A DNA stretch of 64,000 nt from Flavobacterium haoranii (GTDB lineage Bacteria > Bacteroidota > Bacteroidia > Flavobacteriales > Flavobacteriaceae): positions 2,807,083 through 2,871,082 of the forward strand of contig NZ_CP045292.1 of NCBI RefSeq assembly GCF_009363055.1, given 5' to 3'. This document shows, piece by piece, positions 52,084-61,800 of the stretch. The number at the start of each line of letters is the position of its first letter. Positions within the stretch are counted from its first letter, which is position 1. Made by a program: the position numbers and the translations under genes. The notes below the pieces were generated by a model that saw only the letters and a program-made list of their open reading frames with translations, did not search any database and was not told the origin of the DNA.

Positions 52084-53063
52084 ATGAATTTAAGTGATAT
52101 TAAATTGCACATAAGCCAATTAATTGGTAGAAATAAAATTAGAACTTATGTTCATCAACTTATTAAGGTATCGAAATATAGGTTTTATGGAAAAAAAACT
52201 GAACCAAAAGTAATCTATTTTATAGATGGATCTAATTATGGTGGAGGACTTACGGATAGGCTTAGACAGATAATGGGTATATATACAATTTGCAAAAGCA
52301 AGGGTTATAAATTTGGATTAATTGCTAATCATCCTTTTGAATTATCAGACTATTTAAAACCAAATTATGATTGGTTGGAATCAACCAGTGAACTATCTCG
52401 AAATATTTTACATACAAAACCTATTTACCTAGGTTTTAGGTCAAGAGATGAATATTTATCTTTAATTCATCTAAAAAAAAGACAATTACATCTTTGGGGA
52501 AGTGTTCATTGGGGATGGTTTGATGAATTGGCTACAGAATGGACGAAATATTTTGGGAGCTTTTTAAACCAAATCCTATAATTACAGAATTAATTAATAA
52601 GTATAAAAGCCAATATCATTCTTGGGATTGTATTGTTTTTAGATTTCAAAATTTATTGGGTGATTTTAATGAGCATCAAAGTGCAAATTATGGAAATGTT
52701 AAACTTAACCACAATCAACAACAAGAATTAGTTGATATCTGCTTAAAATATGTAAAGAATAGAACTAGCGATTCAAAACATTTCACTTTGGTGTGTGCAG
52801 ATTCCCAGACTTTTTTGGAGATAGTCAAAAATTTGCCAAATGTATTTGTAATTCCAGGAAAGTTAACTCATATGGAGTATAGTGCTTCAAATGATTTCAA
52901 TTTACATCTAAAAAGTTTCGTTGACTTTTTTATGATTTCTGAAAGCGATTCAGTAGAAAGTGTTGGAACGGAGATAATGTACCCAACAGATTTTCCTGTT
53001 ACGGCAGCTGCAATAAGAAATAAGCCATTTAAAAGAGTATTATTAAATTCTAATGAAAAATAA
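52084..53063 (+). CDS. Putative glycosyltransferase of unrecognised family (frameshifted)
   Basis: The reconstructed 326-aa protein contains IYFIDGSNYGGGLTDRLRQI, which resembles the donor-loop region of fucosyltransferase-fold enzymes (GG-L-DRLR), and a later VCADSQTFLEIVK. The frame breaks at 52541-52542: one more G would read ATEWDEIFWELFKPN and join the two halves. Membership of a defined GT family could not be established by eye. It lies in a tight operon (three bases after wecB, 11-base overlap with the next gene), so a role in assembling the repeat unit is likely. Confidence 0.6.
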
Positions 53064-54165
53064 AAAAATATTAATCATCACTGGCGCCTTTTACCCTGCA
53101 CAAAGTCCGAGATCATTTCGTGCTACGGAGTTGGCCAAAGAATTCTGTCGACAAGGACATCAGGTAACGGTTATGGCACCCTTCAGAGAGGGTACGGATA
53201 AATTGGCTCAGGAATATGGTTTTCAGTATAAGTCTTTAGGAATCTTAAACTGGCGCATATTTAACTTTAAAAGTTTAGGCGTAGTAGGCAGATTATACAA
53301 CAAGGTGGTTAATCGCGTTTTGCCCTTACTTTTTGAATACCCTATGATGGAGTTGTTTTATAAGGTACGGAAGGCTTTAAAACAGGAAAAAAATAGCTAT
53401 GACCTAATGATTTCTATTGCTGTACCTTATTCAATACACTGGGGCATAGCATCTGTTTGGAAAACGAGTGGCAATAATGTGGCAAAAAAATGGTTTGCTG
53501 ATTGTGGAGATCCCTATTGTTTGCAAGAAAATGATACATTCCAGTCACCATTCTATTTTAAGTTGGTTGAAAAATGGTTTATGAGGAAAGCCGACTACAT
53601 TACTGTACCCACAGTAAATTCTTTCAAAGGCTATTTCCCCGAATTTCACTCTAAACTCCGCGTTATACCCCAGGGTTTTCGCTTTGAAGATATTGAAAAA
53701 CGTGAAACCATAAATGATGGTATTCTTCGCTTTGGTTATGGAGGTGCATTTATTCCGGGTAGAAGAGATCCGAGAGAGTTTATAGCATTTTTAACCTCTT
53801 TACCCAAGAGTTTAAAATTCGAATTTCACATATTTACATCTACTCCACAATTTGTGTTACCCTTTGTAGGTGATGATATACGAATTCTGGTTCACCATCC
53901 CATTAATCGCAAAGAACTACTAGCGACATTATCTTCTTTTCAGTTTGTTGTTAACTTTGCCAACAAAGGTACGGCTCAAACCCCAAGTAAATTGATTGAC
54001 TATGTCATAATAGGAAAGCCTATCTTAAATATTGAAACGGGAAGTTTAGATGCCGAAATTATCAAGCAATTTTTACAAGGCATTTATGCGAATGCATTAC
54101 AGTTGGAAAACGTTGATAAGTACAAAATTGAAAATATTGTTCATTTGTTCCTAAAATTAGTTTAG
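53053..54165 (+). CDS. GT4-type glycosyltransferase
   Basis: This 370-aa protein has the two-Rossmann (GT-B) layout. The N-terminal opening ITGAFYPAQSPRSFRATELA is typical of GT4 enzymes, with a charged HQVTVMAPF strand. The C-terminal domain contains FGYGGAFIPGRRDPREF and the QTPSKLIDYVIIGKPIL segment, a variant of the usual PSKLxEYxAxGKP motif. It would add one sugar of the repeat unit; donor and linkage cannot be told. It overlaps the preceding gene by 11 bases and is one base from the Wzy-like gene. Confidence 0.85.
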   Translation: MKNKKILIITGAFYPAQSPRSFRATELAKEFCRQGHQVTVMAPFREGTDKLAQEYGFQYKSLGILNWRIFNFKSLGVVGRLYNKVVNRVLPLLFEYPMMELFYKVRKALKQEKNSYDLMISIAVPYSIHWGIASVWKTSGNNVAKKWFADCGDPYCLQENDTFQSPFYFKLVEKWFMRKADYITVPTVNSFKGYFPEFHSKLRVIPQGFRFEDIEKRETINDGILRFGYGGAFIPGRRDPREFIAFLTSLPKSLKFEFHIFTSTPQFVLPFVGDDIRILVHHPINRKELLATLSSFQFVVNFANKGTAQTPSKLIDYVIIGKPILNIETGSLDAEIIKQFLQGIYANALQLENVDKYKIENIVHLFLKLV

Positions 54166-54166
54166 T

Positions 54167-55416
54167 TTGAAAAACACCACCTTTACTAAGCAACAGTTTT
54201 TTGTTTTATGGTTGATTAATCCATTTATCAGCGCATTGATGCTATTGAGAAACATGAAAGGAGTATCCTCTATGGGACCTTATTTATTGATTTCATTTTT
54301 TTTTGGGTTTTCTTTTGTGATGGCCCCGAACTCTGGAGCGGATTCAACGCGTTACGCACAAGAATTAAAGCAGTTGTATGATAGCAAAGTTTCATTTGAT
54401 GCTTATTTTTCTCAGATATATAGCGAAGAAAGTTCAAAATTGGATATTTATCAACCACTGCTTACATGGCTCGTGAGTCAATTCACTGGAAACTACCAAT
54501 GGTTGTTCGGGATTTACGCCATAGTGTTCGGATTTTTTTGGTTTAAAGCCATACGGATGGCTAGGTCATTATTACCGGATAGGTTGTCTCTATTTTTCGT
54601 TCTTTTAATTTTACTTTTTGCTTTTATTAATCCGATTTGGTCTATCAATGGGGTTCGCATGTGGACAGCGGTGGGTATTTTTTTTTACGGTTTGTTGTTG
54701 TTACATTTTATGAATAATAAGAAAGGCTATGTATTTGTTGTACTTCCAATATTTGTTCACTTTTCATTAGTTTTAGCTTTAGCTTTGTATCTTGTATATC
54801 GCTTACTGCCCACCAAAAACTTTTTGCTTTTATATGGTATTTATGTGCTTACTTTTTTTATTGGTGAAATGGATTTAGGTGTTATTCGAACTTACTTTAA
54901 GTTGTTACCTGGTTTTGTTCAATCAAGGCAAAGTTATTTGGGAGATGAATATGCTGAGGGGTAAAATTAGCTAGTGAGCAATACATTGGTCATATCATAA
55001 TGTATCGTAACCTGTTTAAATATGTAATCATTAGTATGGTGAGCTGGATATATTTATCTATGTTTTTTAAAAAAGCTAAATCTATTTTAAAATTCAATCA
55101 ATTTTTTGCCATGGCTTTAATTTTCAGTGCCTTTTCCAATTTGGCCAGTCAGATTCCCTCGGGAGGCAGATTTGCCGTTTTATCTAGTTTATTGGTAGTA
55201 TTTAGTTTTATTTGGTATTTATCAAGGGAAGTAAATGGGTATTTACCTAAAAGATTTCAATCCATGGCTCAGTTGATTTTGTTGTTTATTGTGGTTGTTC
55301 AAATTCGAATTGGAGCAGATTATTTTGGAGCCTTTTTATTTATTGGCAATCCAGTGGTTAATTTATTTATTCAAGACAATACACCACTTATTTACTATAT
55401 AAAGTCTATGTTTTGA
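54167..55416 (+). CDS. EpsG/Wzy-like polysaccharide polymerase (frameshifted)
   Basis: The reconstructed 416-aa polytopic membrane protein has about 10-11 hydrophobic segments and the EpsG-family feel, including the large loop GADSTRYAQELKQLYDSKVS and FINPIWSINGVRMWTA. It would polymerise the repeat unit in the periplasm. The start is TTG 54167. The frame breaks at 54958-54961: four G's where five restore AEGVKLASEQYIGHIIMYRN. The stop overlaps the ATG of the following decayed gene (TGATG). Confidence 0.82.
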
Positions 55417-55845
55417 TGTATAAAATATTCATTAAAAGTTTTTTAGGAGGAATTAAAGGTAATGTCACCGGTTCTCAACGTATCAAAGATAAACTATTAT
55501 TCATCGAATCTTATGACCGGAGTGCATACGCACACCATTTTCAGATGCCTTAAAAGTCTTTGCTCTTAAAGGTTTTGAGATAGATAAAAGCCTGTACAAA
55601 GATGATGCTTTGACTTCCAGGGCGGACTTGGAAATGCTTTTTAATCTCTTGTTGATTTTTAAAAATGCAAGCGTTCAGCATCCAGTGATAACCGCTAATG
55701 CAATTATGGCCAATCTGGATTTTGAAAAAATTAAGAAATCTAATTTTAATGAGTATCATTTTGAGCCTTTTACAGAAACTCTAAAACATTATAGAGCATA
55801 AAAGAGTAATGTTTTTATCCAGAGAAGGAATCAATAATAAATTTC
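55416..55845 (+). pseudogene. Decayed 5' part of a polysaccharide deacetylase-like gene
   Basis: Starting MYKIFIKSFLGGIKGNVTG, the region matches the start of the deacetylase at 62957 (DKLLFIESYD against KIVVIESDDWG; KGFEIDKSLYKDDALTS; NFNEYHFEPFTETLKHY). The catalytic DDWG motif is changed to YDRS with a frame slip near 55523-55530. Further small losses occur near 55796-55806, and homology to the deacetylase stops near 55845. From about 55714 to 55790 the DNA is nearly identical to 63249-63325. The gene is then joined to a glycosyltransferase remnant. The substitutions, unlike the simple one-base losses elsewhere, suggest real decay. Confidence 0.8.
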
Positions 55846-56891
55846 TTATTCCTAAAGTTAAAGTAAGTTTTATAAAAAAAGATAATGTTATTTTACATGT
55901 TAGTAGTTTGAATAAAGCTCAAAAATGTGTGGATTTGTTAATGCAGATTTGGAAAAAGCCGTATGGTCAAATTAAAGACTGGAAATTTTAGTTATTAGGA
56001 GAAGGGCTGAGAAAAAAAATATGGAAGAATTCTGCAAGAAAAAATTCACTCCAGATTTAGTGTTGCAATTTTCTGGAGGCGCTTATGAAGAATTTTTTTT
56101 TTTCTTATCCTTTAAAATGGCTTCAAAATTTAATATCCCAAGATATATTCATTCTTACGACCCTTTGCCGGGCTCTACTGATTGGGGTGAAAATGAAATC
56201 ATACGAAAAGCAACAATTAAAATTTTAAAAAAATACTTTAAAAACGGCAGATAGATTATCTGCTGTCAGTCCAAGAATGGTTGATTATTTTAGAAATTTA
56301 TACGATTTAAAAGAAACACAAGTAAAAACTGTATATATGCCAATTCATTATTACGATTTACCTCAAGTTCGTAGTAGAAAAATTAAATTTTTATATTTAG
56401 GAAGCATTTACGGCAAGAGAAATCCTAAACAACTTTACAGGGTGCTTAACGATATGATGGAGAACAATCCAACTATTGAATTTGTTTTAGCTGGTTCTAA
56501 ACTAGATAGAAATATTTTAATTGAGCAATACAAAAACTTTGGTTTTGGTTTATAATTTATAGAGTGGACAGATAGTCCCGATCAATTAATACAGGATTGT
56601 ACGATATTGCTGGATTTAAATTCGAATACTGAAGGCGATGTATTTATTTCATCAAAATTAATGAAATACCTAGGATATAATAAACCCATTTTAGTAATTG
56701 GCCATAAAGAAAGCGCCTCTTATGATTTTTCATCTAAGTTTTCGGGTGTGTATTTTGCATCGAATACTCAAAAAGATATCGAAAGTGCAATGAATCACAT
56801 TTTTGAATCTATTTCAAATGAATTGGTAGGAAAAACAGAAGTTGCTTCCTATTCATTACAGAATATTGTTGAAAATTATATAAACAATTAA
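55846..56891 (+). pseudogene. Broken GT4-like glycosyltransferase lacking its 5' end
   Basis: Fragments in several frames together read as a GT-B glycosyltransferase C-terminal half: DNVILHVSSLNKAQKCVDLL, a GxGxE-like region disturbed by one extra A and one missing G near 55996-56012, IPRYIHSYDPLPGSTDWGE, FLYLGSIYGKRNPKQLY, and KLMKYLGYNKPILVIG. Breaks: one T short at 55988-55992, one extra A at about 56230-56240, and an in-frame TAA near 56553. The first ~150 residues of a normal GT4 are absent; the deacetylase remnant is there instead. Probably non-functional, the product of a deletion fusing two genes. Confidence 0.8.
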
Positions 56892-56901
56892 TTATTTTTA
56901 A

Positions 56902-57756
56902 ATGAAAGGTATCATCCTCGCTGGTGGCTCAGGAACTAGACTCCACCCACTCACATTAGCAATATCCAAACAATTGCTACCCATATACGATAAGCCGATG
57001 ATTTATTATCCGCTTTCTGTATTGATGTTGGCAGGTATTAGAGAAATTTTGATTATTTCTACTCCGCATGATTTACCAAATTTCATCAAATTGTTAGGTG
57101 ATGGGAGTCAGTTTGGCATCAAACTTTCCTATGCAGAGCAGCCTTCACCAGATGGTTTGGCGCAAGCTTTTATTATAGGCAAAGTATTTATTGGCACTGA
57201 TGATGTATGTTTGGCGTTAGGAGACAATATTTTCTATGGTGCTGGGCTTAAAAAATTACTTACCGAATCTGTACGAAAAGTACAAGAGCAAAAGCAAGCC
57301 GTCGTGTTTGGTTATTACATTGAAGACCCAGAGCGTTATGGAGTGGCTGAGTTTAATGAAACGGGTAAAGTTTTAAGTATAGAAGAAAAGCCCAAAAATC
57401 CAAAATCCAATTACGCAGTAGTAGGCTTGTACTTTTATCCAAATTCGGTTGTGCAAGTGGCAGAACAAGTAAAACCCTCTGATCGGGGTGAGCTTGAAAT
57501 TACTTCTGTGAATCAGCAATATCTTCAGGAAGATAACTTACAATTGCAAATCATGTCGCGTGGTTTTGGATGGCTTGATACGGGCATCCATGAAGCCTTG
57601 ACAGAAGCCACAGAATTTGTAAAAGCTGTGGAAAAAAGAACAGGATTGAAGATTGCTTGTTTAGAGGAAGTAGCCTTTAGGATGTGCTATATTGATGAAA
57701 AAAAATTTAATTCACTTCATATTTTGAACGGAAAAGGTTCATACTCCGATTACTAA
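56902..57756 (+). CDS. rmlA: Glucose-1-phosphate thymidylyltransferase (copy 2)
   Basis: This 284-aa protein carries the same motifs as copy 1 ([29 protein letters not shown]) and is nearly identical through most of its length. Its last ~20 residues differ ([16 protein letters not shown]). It sits ten bases after the broken glycosyltransferase and heads the second ATP-grasp/acyltransferase/WecE module. Two copies of the first-step enzyme in one locus are redundant, so the second was probably acquired with the whole module. Confidence 0.94.
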   Translation: MKGIILAGGSGTRLHPLTLAISKQLLPIYDKPMIYYPLSVLMLAGIREILIISTPHDLPNFIKLLGDGSQFGIKLSYAEQPSPDGLAQAFIIGKVFIGTDDVCLALGDNIFYGAGLKKLLTESVRKVQEQKQAVVFGYYIEDPERYGVAEFNETGKVLSIEEKPKNPKSNYAVVGLYFYPNSVVQVAEQVKPSDRGELEITSVNQQYLQEDNLQLQIMSRGFGWLDTGIHEALTEATEFVKAVEKRTGLKIACLEEVAFRMCYIDEKKFNSLHILNGKGSYSDY

Positions 57757-57773
57757 AAAAAAATATTTAAAAA

Positions 57774-58958
57774 TTGAAAAAAAATAGCTATTTTGGGTGC
57801 GAGTTATTTGCAAGTTCCATTAATAAAGAAAGCAAATGAAATGGGCTTAGAAACGCACGTTTTTGCTTGGGAAGAGGGCGCTATTGGTAAGGATATAGCG
57901 GATTATTTTTATCCAATTTCAATATTGGATAAAGTTGCAATCTTAGAAAGATTTAAAAAGATTGATATTCATGGAATTACAACCATTGCAACAGATATTG
58001 CAATGCCAACGGTAAACTTCATTGCAAATGAGCTTCATTTAGTTGGTAATTCATTAAAAGCAACTTTAATTTCTACCGACAAGTATGAAATGAGAAAAGC
58101 CTTGTCATCAAAAAACATTCCTTGCCCAAGATTTAGTTTTTATGAAGTAAATAGTTTTAAAAATAATGAAGTTTTTGAATTTCCTCTTATTGTTAAGCCA
58201 ACCGATAGATCAGGCTCTCGTGGTGTCACAAAAGTTAATGATATTATTGGAGCGAATATAGCAATAAGAAAAGCTTTAGATAATTCAATTAATAAAAGAG
58301 TAATTGTTGAAGAGTTTATAGATGGTATGAGAGAATTTTCAGTTGAATGTATTAGCTACAAAGGAGATATCTATCCTTTAGCAGTTACGGATAAAGTTAC
58401 AACAGGAGCTCCCTATTTTTGTGAACTTGAACACCATCAACCAGCTCAAATAACAGACGAATTGAAAACGAGAATATTTCAATTAACTATTAATTCTCTC
58501 AAAGCCTTGGGTCTAGAAAATGGAGCATCACATACCGAAATAATTTTAGATAAAAATGATAATCTTCATGTTGTAGAAGTAGCAGGAAGAATGGGGGTGA
58601 TTTTATTGGTAGTCATCTAGTGGAGCTATCAACAGGTTTTGATTTTTTGCGAGCTACTATTGATGTTGCTTTAGGCAACTTTGATTTTGATAAGTATTTT
58701 AATAGGTTAAATAATAGATTTTCTGGAGTTTGTTTTTTAAGCGGACAACAAGGGAAAATAGTAGAAATAGTGGATAATTCTGAGGAGTTTTTAGAAGTAG
58801 TATATTGTGAATCTTTAAGTAAAATAGGAGATATAGTTGAAGGTATTGTTGACGGTTCAGATAAAAGATTAGGTGTAATAATTTATTCATCAAATACTCC
58901 AAAGCCAATTATTAATCCAAGCAAGGTATTAAATATTGTTATCAATAGATATGATTAA
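57774..58958 (+). CDS. ATP-grasp carboxylate-amine ligase family protein (copy 2, frameshifted)
   Basis: The reconstructed 394-aa paralog of the protein at 47036 carries the same ILGASYLQVPLIKKA, PLIVKPTDRSGSRGV and VEVAGRMGGDFIGSHLVEL landmarks. A TTG at 57774 gives the expected KKIAILGA start, but eight A's follow (57777-57784) where seven keep the frame. Further on, five G's stand at 58593-58597 where six are needed. Its end overlaps the acyltransferase start by eight bases. The C-terminal ~100 residues are the most diverged part, as expected if the two copies act on slightly different acyl donors; that is inference. Confidence 0.84.
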
Positions 58959-59582
58959 AGTTTTAGCAATAATTGGTTCTGGACATCTTGGACAACAAAT
59001 TGCATATTACGCAATATCTGATGGCCACTTCGATAAAGTTGTTTTTTTTGATGATTATAACACAGATTCCTATATAAAAGGTCATAAAATATTAGGTACT
59101 ACATGTAATGTTTTAAATGAATATAAAAAAGGAAATTTTACTGATTTAATTATAGGTATTGGATATAAACATATGTTGAAAAGAAAATTATTTTTTGAAA
59201 AATTTAAAAATATTATTCCATTTGCTTCAATAATACACTCTTCTTGCTGGGTAGATAAAACGGCAATAATTGAAGAAGGATGTGTGATTTATCCTGGCTG
59301 TATAATTGAACCTAACGTATTAATAAAAAGCAACACTATTTTAAATATTTCTTGTAGCATAGCTCACGATTCAATCATCGGTTCACATTCTTTTTTTCAC
59401 CAAGAGTAGCTATTGCAGGATTTGTAAAATCAAATGAGTGCTGTATTTTTGGCATAAATTCGCTTGTTATTGATAATATCAATATTACAGATAATGTTCA
59501 GTTAGGAGCTGGAACTGTCGTAATAAGCAATGTTGACAAAAAAGGACTATATGTTGGAAATCCACATAGATACATTAGATAA
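58951..59582 (+). CDS. NeuD/PglD-like sugar acyltransferase (copy 2, frameshifted)
   Basis: The reconstructed 210-aa paralog of the gene at 48210 is collinear with it from MIKVLAIIGSGHLGQQIA to the end YVGNPHRYIR. The catalytic-His segment SIAHDSIIGSHS is conserved. The frame breaks at 59391-59397: seven T's where eight restore SFFSPRVAIAGFVKS. The start is ATG 58951, matching copy 1; an upstream in-frame start at 58936 lies within the ATP-grasp gene. Confidence 0.85.
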
Positions 59583-59585
59583 ATT

Positions 59586-60712
59586 ATGATACCATTTAAC
59601 AAACCCTCCTTTCAGGTAAAGAAACCCATTACATAGAAGATGCGGTTAAATCAGGAAAAATTTCTGGAAACGGAAAATATTCCCAAAAATGTCAAAAGTG
59701 GTTTGAAGAAACCTATGAGTTCAACAAATGTTTGCTAACCACTTCTTGCACAGATGCACTAGAGATGGCGGCTATATTAATAGACATTCAGCCTGGAGAT
59801 GAGGTAATATTGCCATCTTATACCTTTGTTAGTACCGCCAATGCTTTTGTATTGCGAGGAGCAAAATTGGTGTTTGCTGATAGTAGAAAAGATCACCCAG
59901 GTATAGATGAAGCGTCAATAGAAGCGTTGATTACCCCTAAAACAAAAGCTATCGTACCGGTTCATTATGCGGGTGTGGCGTGTGATATGGATATCATTAT
60001 GGATATAGCACAAAAGCACGGTCTTTTTGTAGTGGAAGATGCTGCACAAGCCATAGATAGTTTTTATACAGGTAGAGATGGGGTAAAACGTGCCTTGGGT
60101 AGTATTGGTCATTTAGCAGCTTTTTCTTTTCATGAAACTAAGAATATTATTTCTGGCGAAGGAGGTATGCTAGTAATAAACGATATGCAGTTTGCTGAAC
60201 GAGCGGAGATTATTTGGGAAAAAGGAACGAATCGCTCATCCTTTTTTAGAGGTGAAGTAGATAAATACGGCTGGGTAGATGTAGGAAGTTCATTCTTACC
60301 ATCAGAAATTATAGCAGCCTTTTTATGGGCTCAATTAGAAAATTTAGAAAAGATACAAAAAAGGAGATTAGAAGTTTGGAACGCATATAATGATAGTCTA
60401 AAATTATGGGCTGCAGAAAATCAAATTGATATGCCACATATTCCTGATTTTGCTACAAATAATGCACATATGTTTTATATGGTTTGTAATTCAATTGAAC
60501 AGCGTACTAGATTAATCGATTACATGAAAAAACTTGGTGTTCAATCAGTATTTCACTATGTAAGTTTGCATACTAGTATTTTTTATCGAAATAAACATGA
60601 TTATAGAATACTGAATGAAACAGACAGATATGCAGACACATTGGTCAGATTGCCATTTTATTATGAGTTGAATGAACAAAAAATTATAGAATTAATTTTA
60701 AAATATAAATAA
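59586..60712 (+). CDS. wecE: dTDP-4-amino-4,6-dideoxygalactose transaminase (copy 2, frameshifted)
   Basis: The reconstructed 375-aa WecE paralog begins MIPFNKP at 59586. One T is missing near 59607; restoring it gives PFLSGKETHYIEDAVKSGK. The region from LTTSCTDALEM through WEKGTNRSSFFRGEVDKYGW is almost identical to copy 1, including DNA, whereas the N-terminal ~45 and C-terminal ~130 residues are clearly diverged. The active-site SFHETKN is intact. This mosaic pattern suggests recombination or gene conversion between copies. Stop and start overlap with the GT2 gene downstream. Confidence 0.9.
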
Positions 60713-61668
60713 TGTCTGAACAAAAAACGTTTACAATTTTTACTGGTACTTATAATTCGGGTAATCACATACAAAAGGTTTTTAAAAGCTTAATTAATCA
60801 ATCATTTACTGATTATGAATGGATAGTTATAGATGATAATTCGCAAGATGATACACCACAAACATTAAATAAATTCATTAAAGAGCATCCTGAGTTAGAT
60901 ATTACATTCATAAAAAATAATAAAAACCAAGGTGTTGCATTAAATAGAATTAGAGCTCTTGAAATAGCTAAGGGAAAATATTTTACTAGTTGGGATCACG
61001 ATGATGAACAAAATGAAAATCAACTTAATTTATTTAATCAACTTTTTGAAAATCATAAGGATAAAAAGATTGGATTTATATTCGCTAAGTGCCAAAATCA
61101 GTTAGGTCAATTATTAGGTAAGAGATTTCCAAAAGATGTTTTCATTTCAAATTATATTAAAATTCATAATGAGTATTTTATAAATAATATAGAAAAAGGT
61201 ATTATAACAGAACATCAAGGTTGTATGCCAACCGAGCTTAATAGAAAATTGTTGAGTGAGATAACTTCTAATCCAAACAAGTATGGTAAGTGCTCAACTG
61301 ATGGAGGAGATTTATGGGGTTTGTGTGCCTATTTAGGATACGATTCAATTTTTACAAATTTTATTGTAAGAAAATATTTTGTAAATTTCGGAGAACGTGT
61401 AACTATGTCATCTGCATCAAGATTGTCTATTACAGAAAAAAATTATTATTCAAAACTACTATGGGTAAACTATTTTAACTCTAAATTAGGAATATCAGAA
61501 ATAAAATGGAAACTAAGGACGCTATTTGCAGTATCCTTATATGGTATAATGTCAGGGTTTAATTTTTGGAAGATTTTGACAGATGTAAAAAAATCACATT
61601 ATAAATTTTTAACAATTTTATTTATATTTCCAGCCAGAATTCTGAGTAAAAAATATTCAAATAATTAA
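60712..61668 (+). CDS. GT2 family glycosyltransferase
   Basis: This 318-aa GT-A enzyme begins with TFTIFTGTYNSGNHIQKVF and shows the nucleotide-binding WIVIDDNSQDDT (about residues 37-48) and a metal-binding DxD-like WDHDDEQ near residue 96. A C-terminal amphipathic region may associate with the membrane. It immediately follows the second wecE and would use a sugar nucleotide of the locus, possibly the product of module 2. Exact donor and acceptor are unknown. Confidence 0.85.
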   Translation: MSEQKTFTIFTGTYNSGNHIQKVFKSLINQSFTDYEWIVIDDNSQDDTPQTLNKFIKEHPELDITFIKNNKNQGVALNRIRALEIAKGKYFTSWDHDDEQNENQLNLFNQLFENHKDKKIGFIFAKCQNQLGQLLGKRFPKDVFISNYIKIHNEYFINNIEKGIITEHQGCMPTELNRKLLSEITSNPNKYGKCSTDGGDLWGLCAYLGYDSIFTNFIVRKYFVNFGERVTMSSASRLSITEKNYYSKLLWVNYFNSKLGISEIKWKLRTLFAVSLYGIMSGFNFWKILTDVKKSHYKFLTILFIFPARILSKKYSNN

Positions 61669-61800
61669 TTTTTTGAAATAATATAAGTAAATTAACTTAA
61701 TGTAAACTTTTACTTAGAACGCAGACTAAAATATGAATTAAAAAAACAATATACAATTAATAAAGTGTGTTTTTAATAGTTATTTGACTTAAAAATTAAT

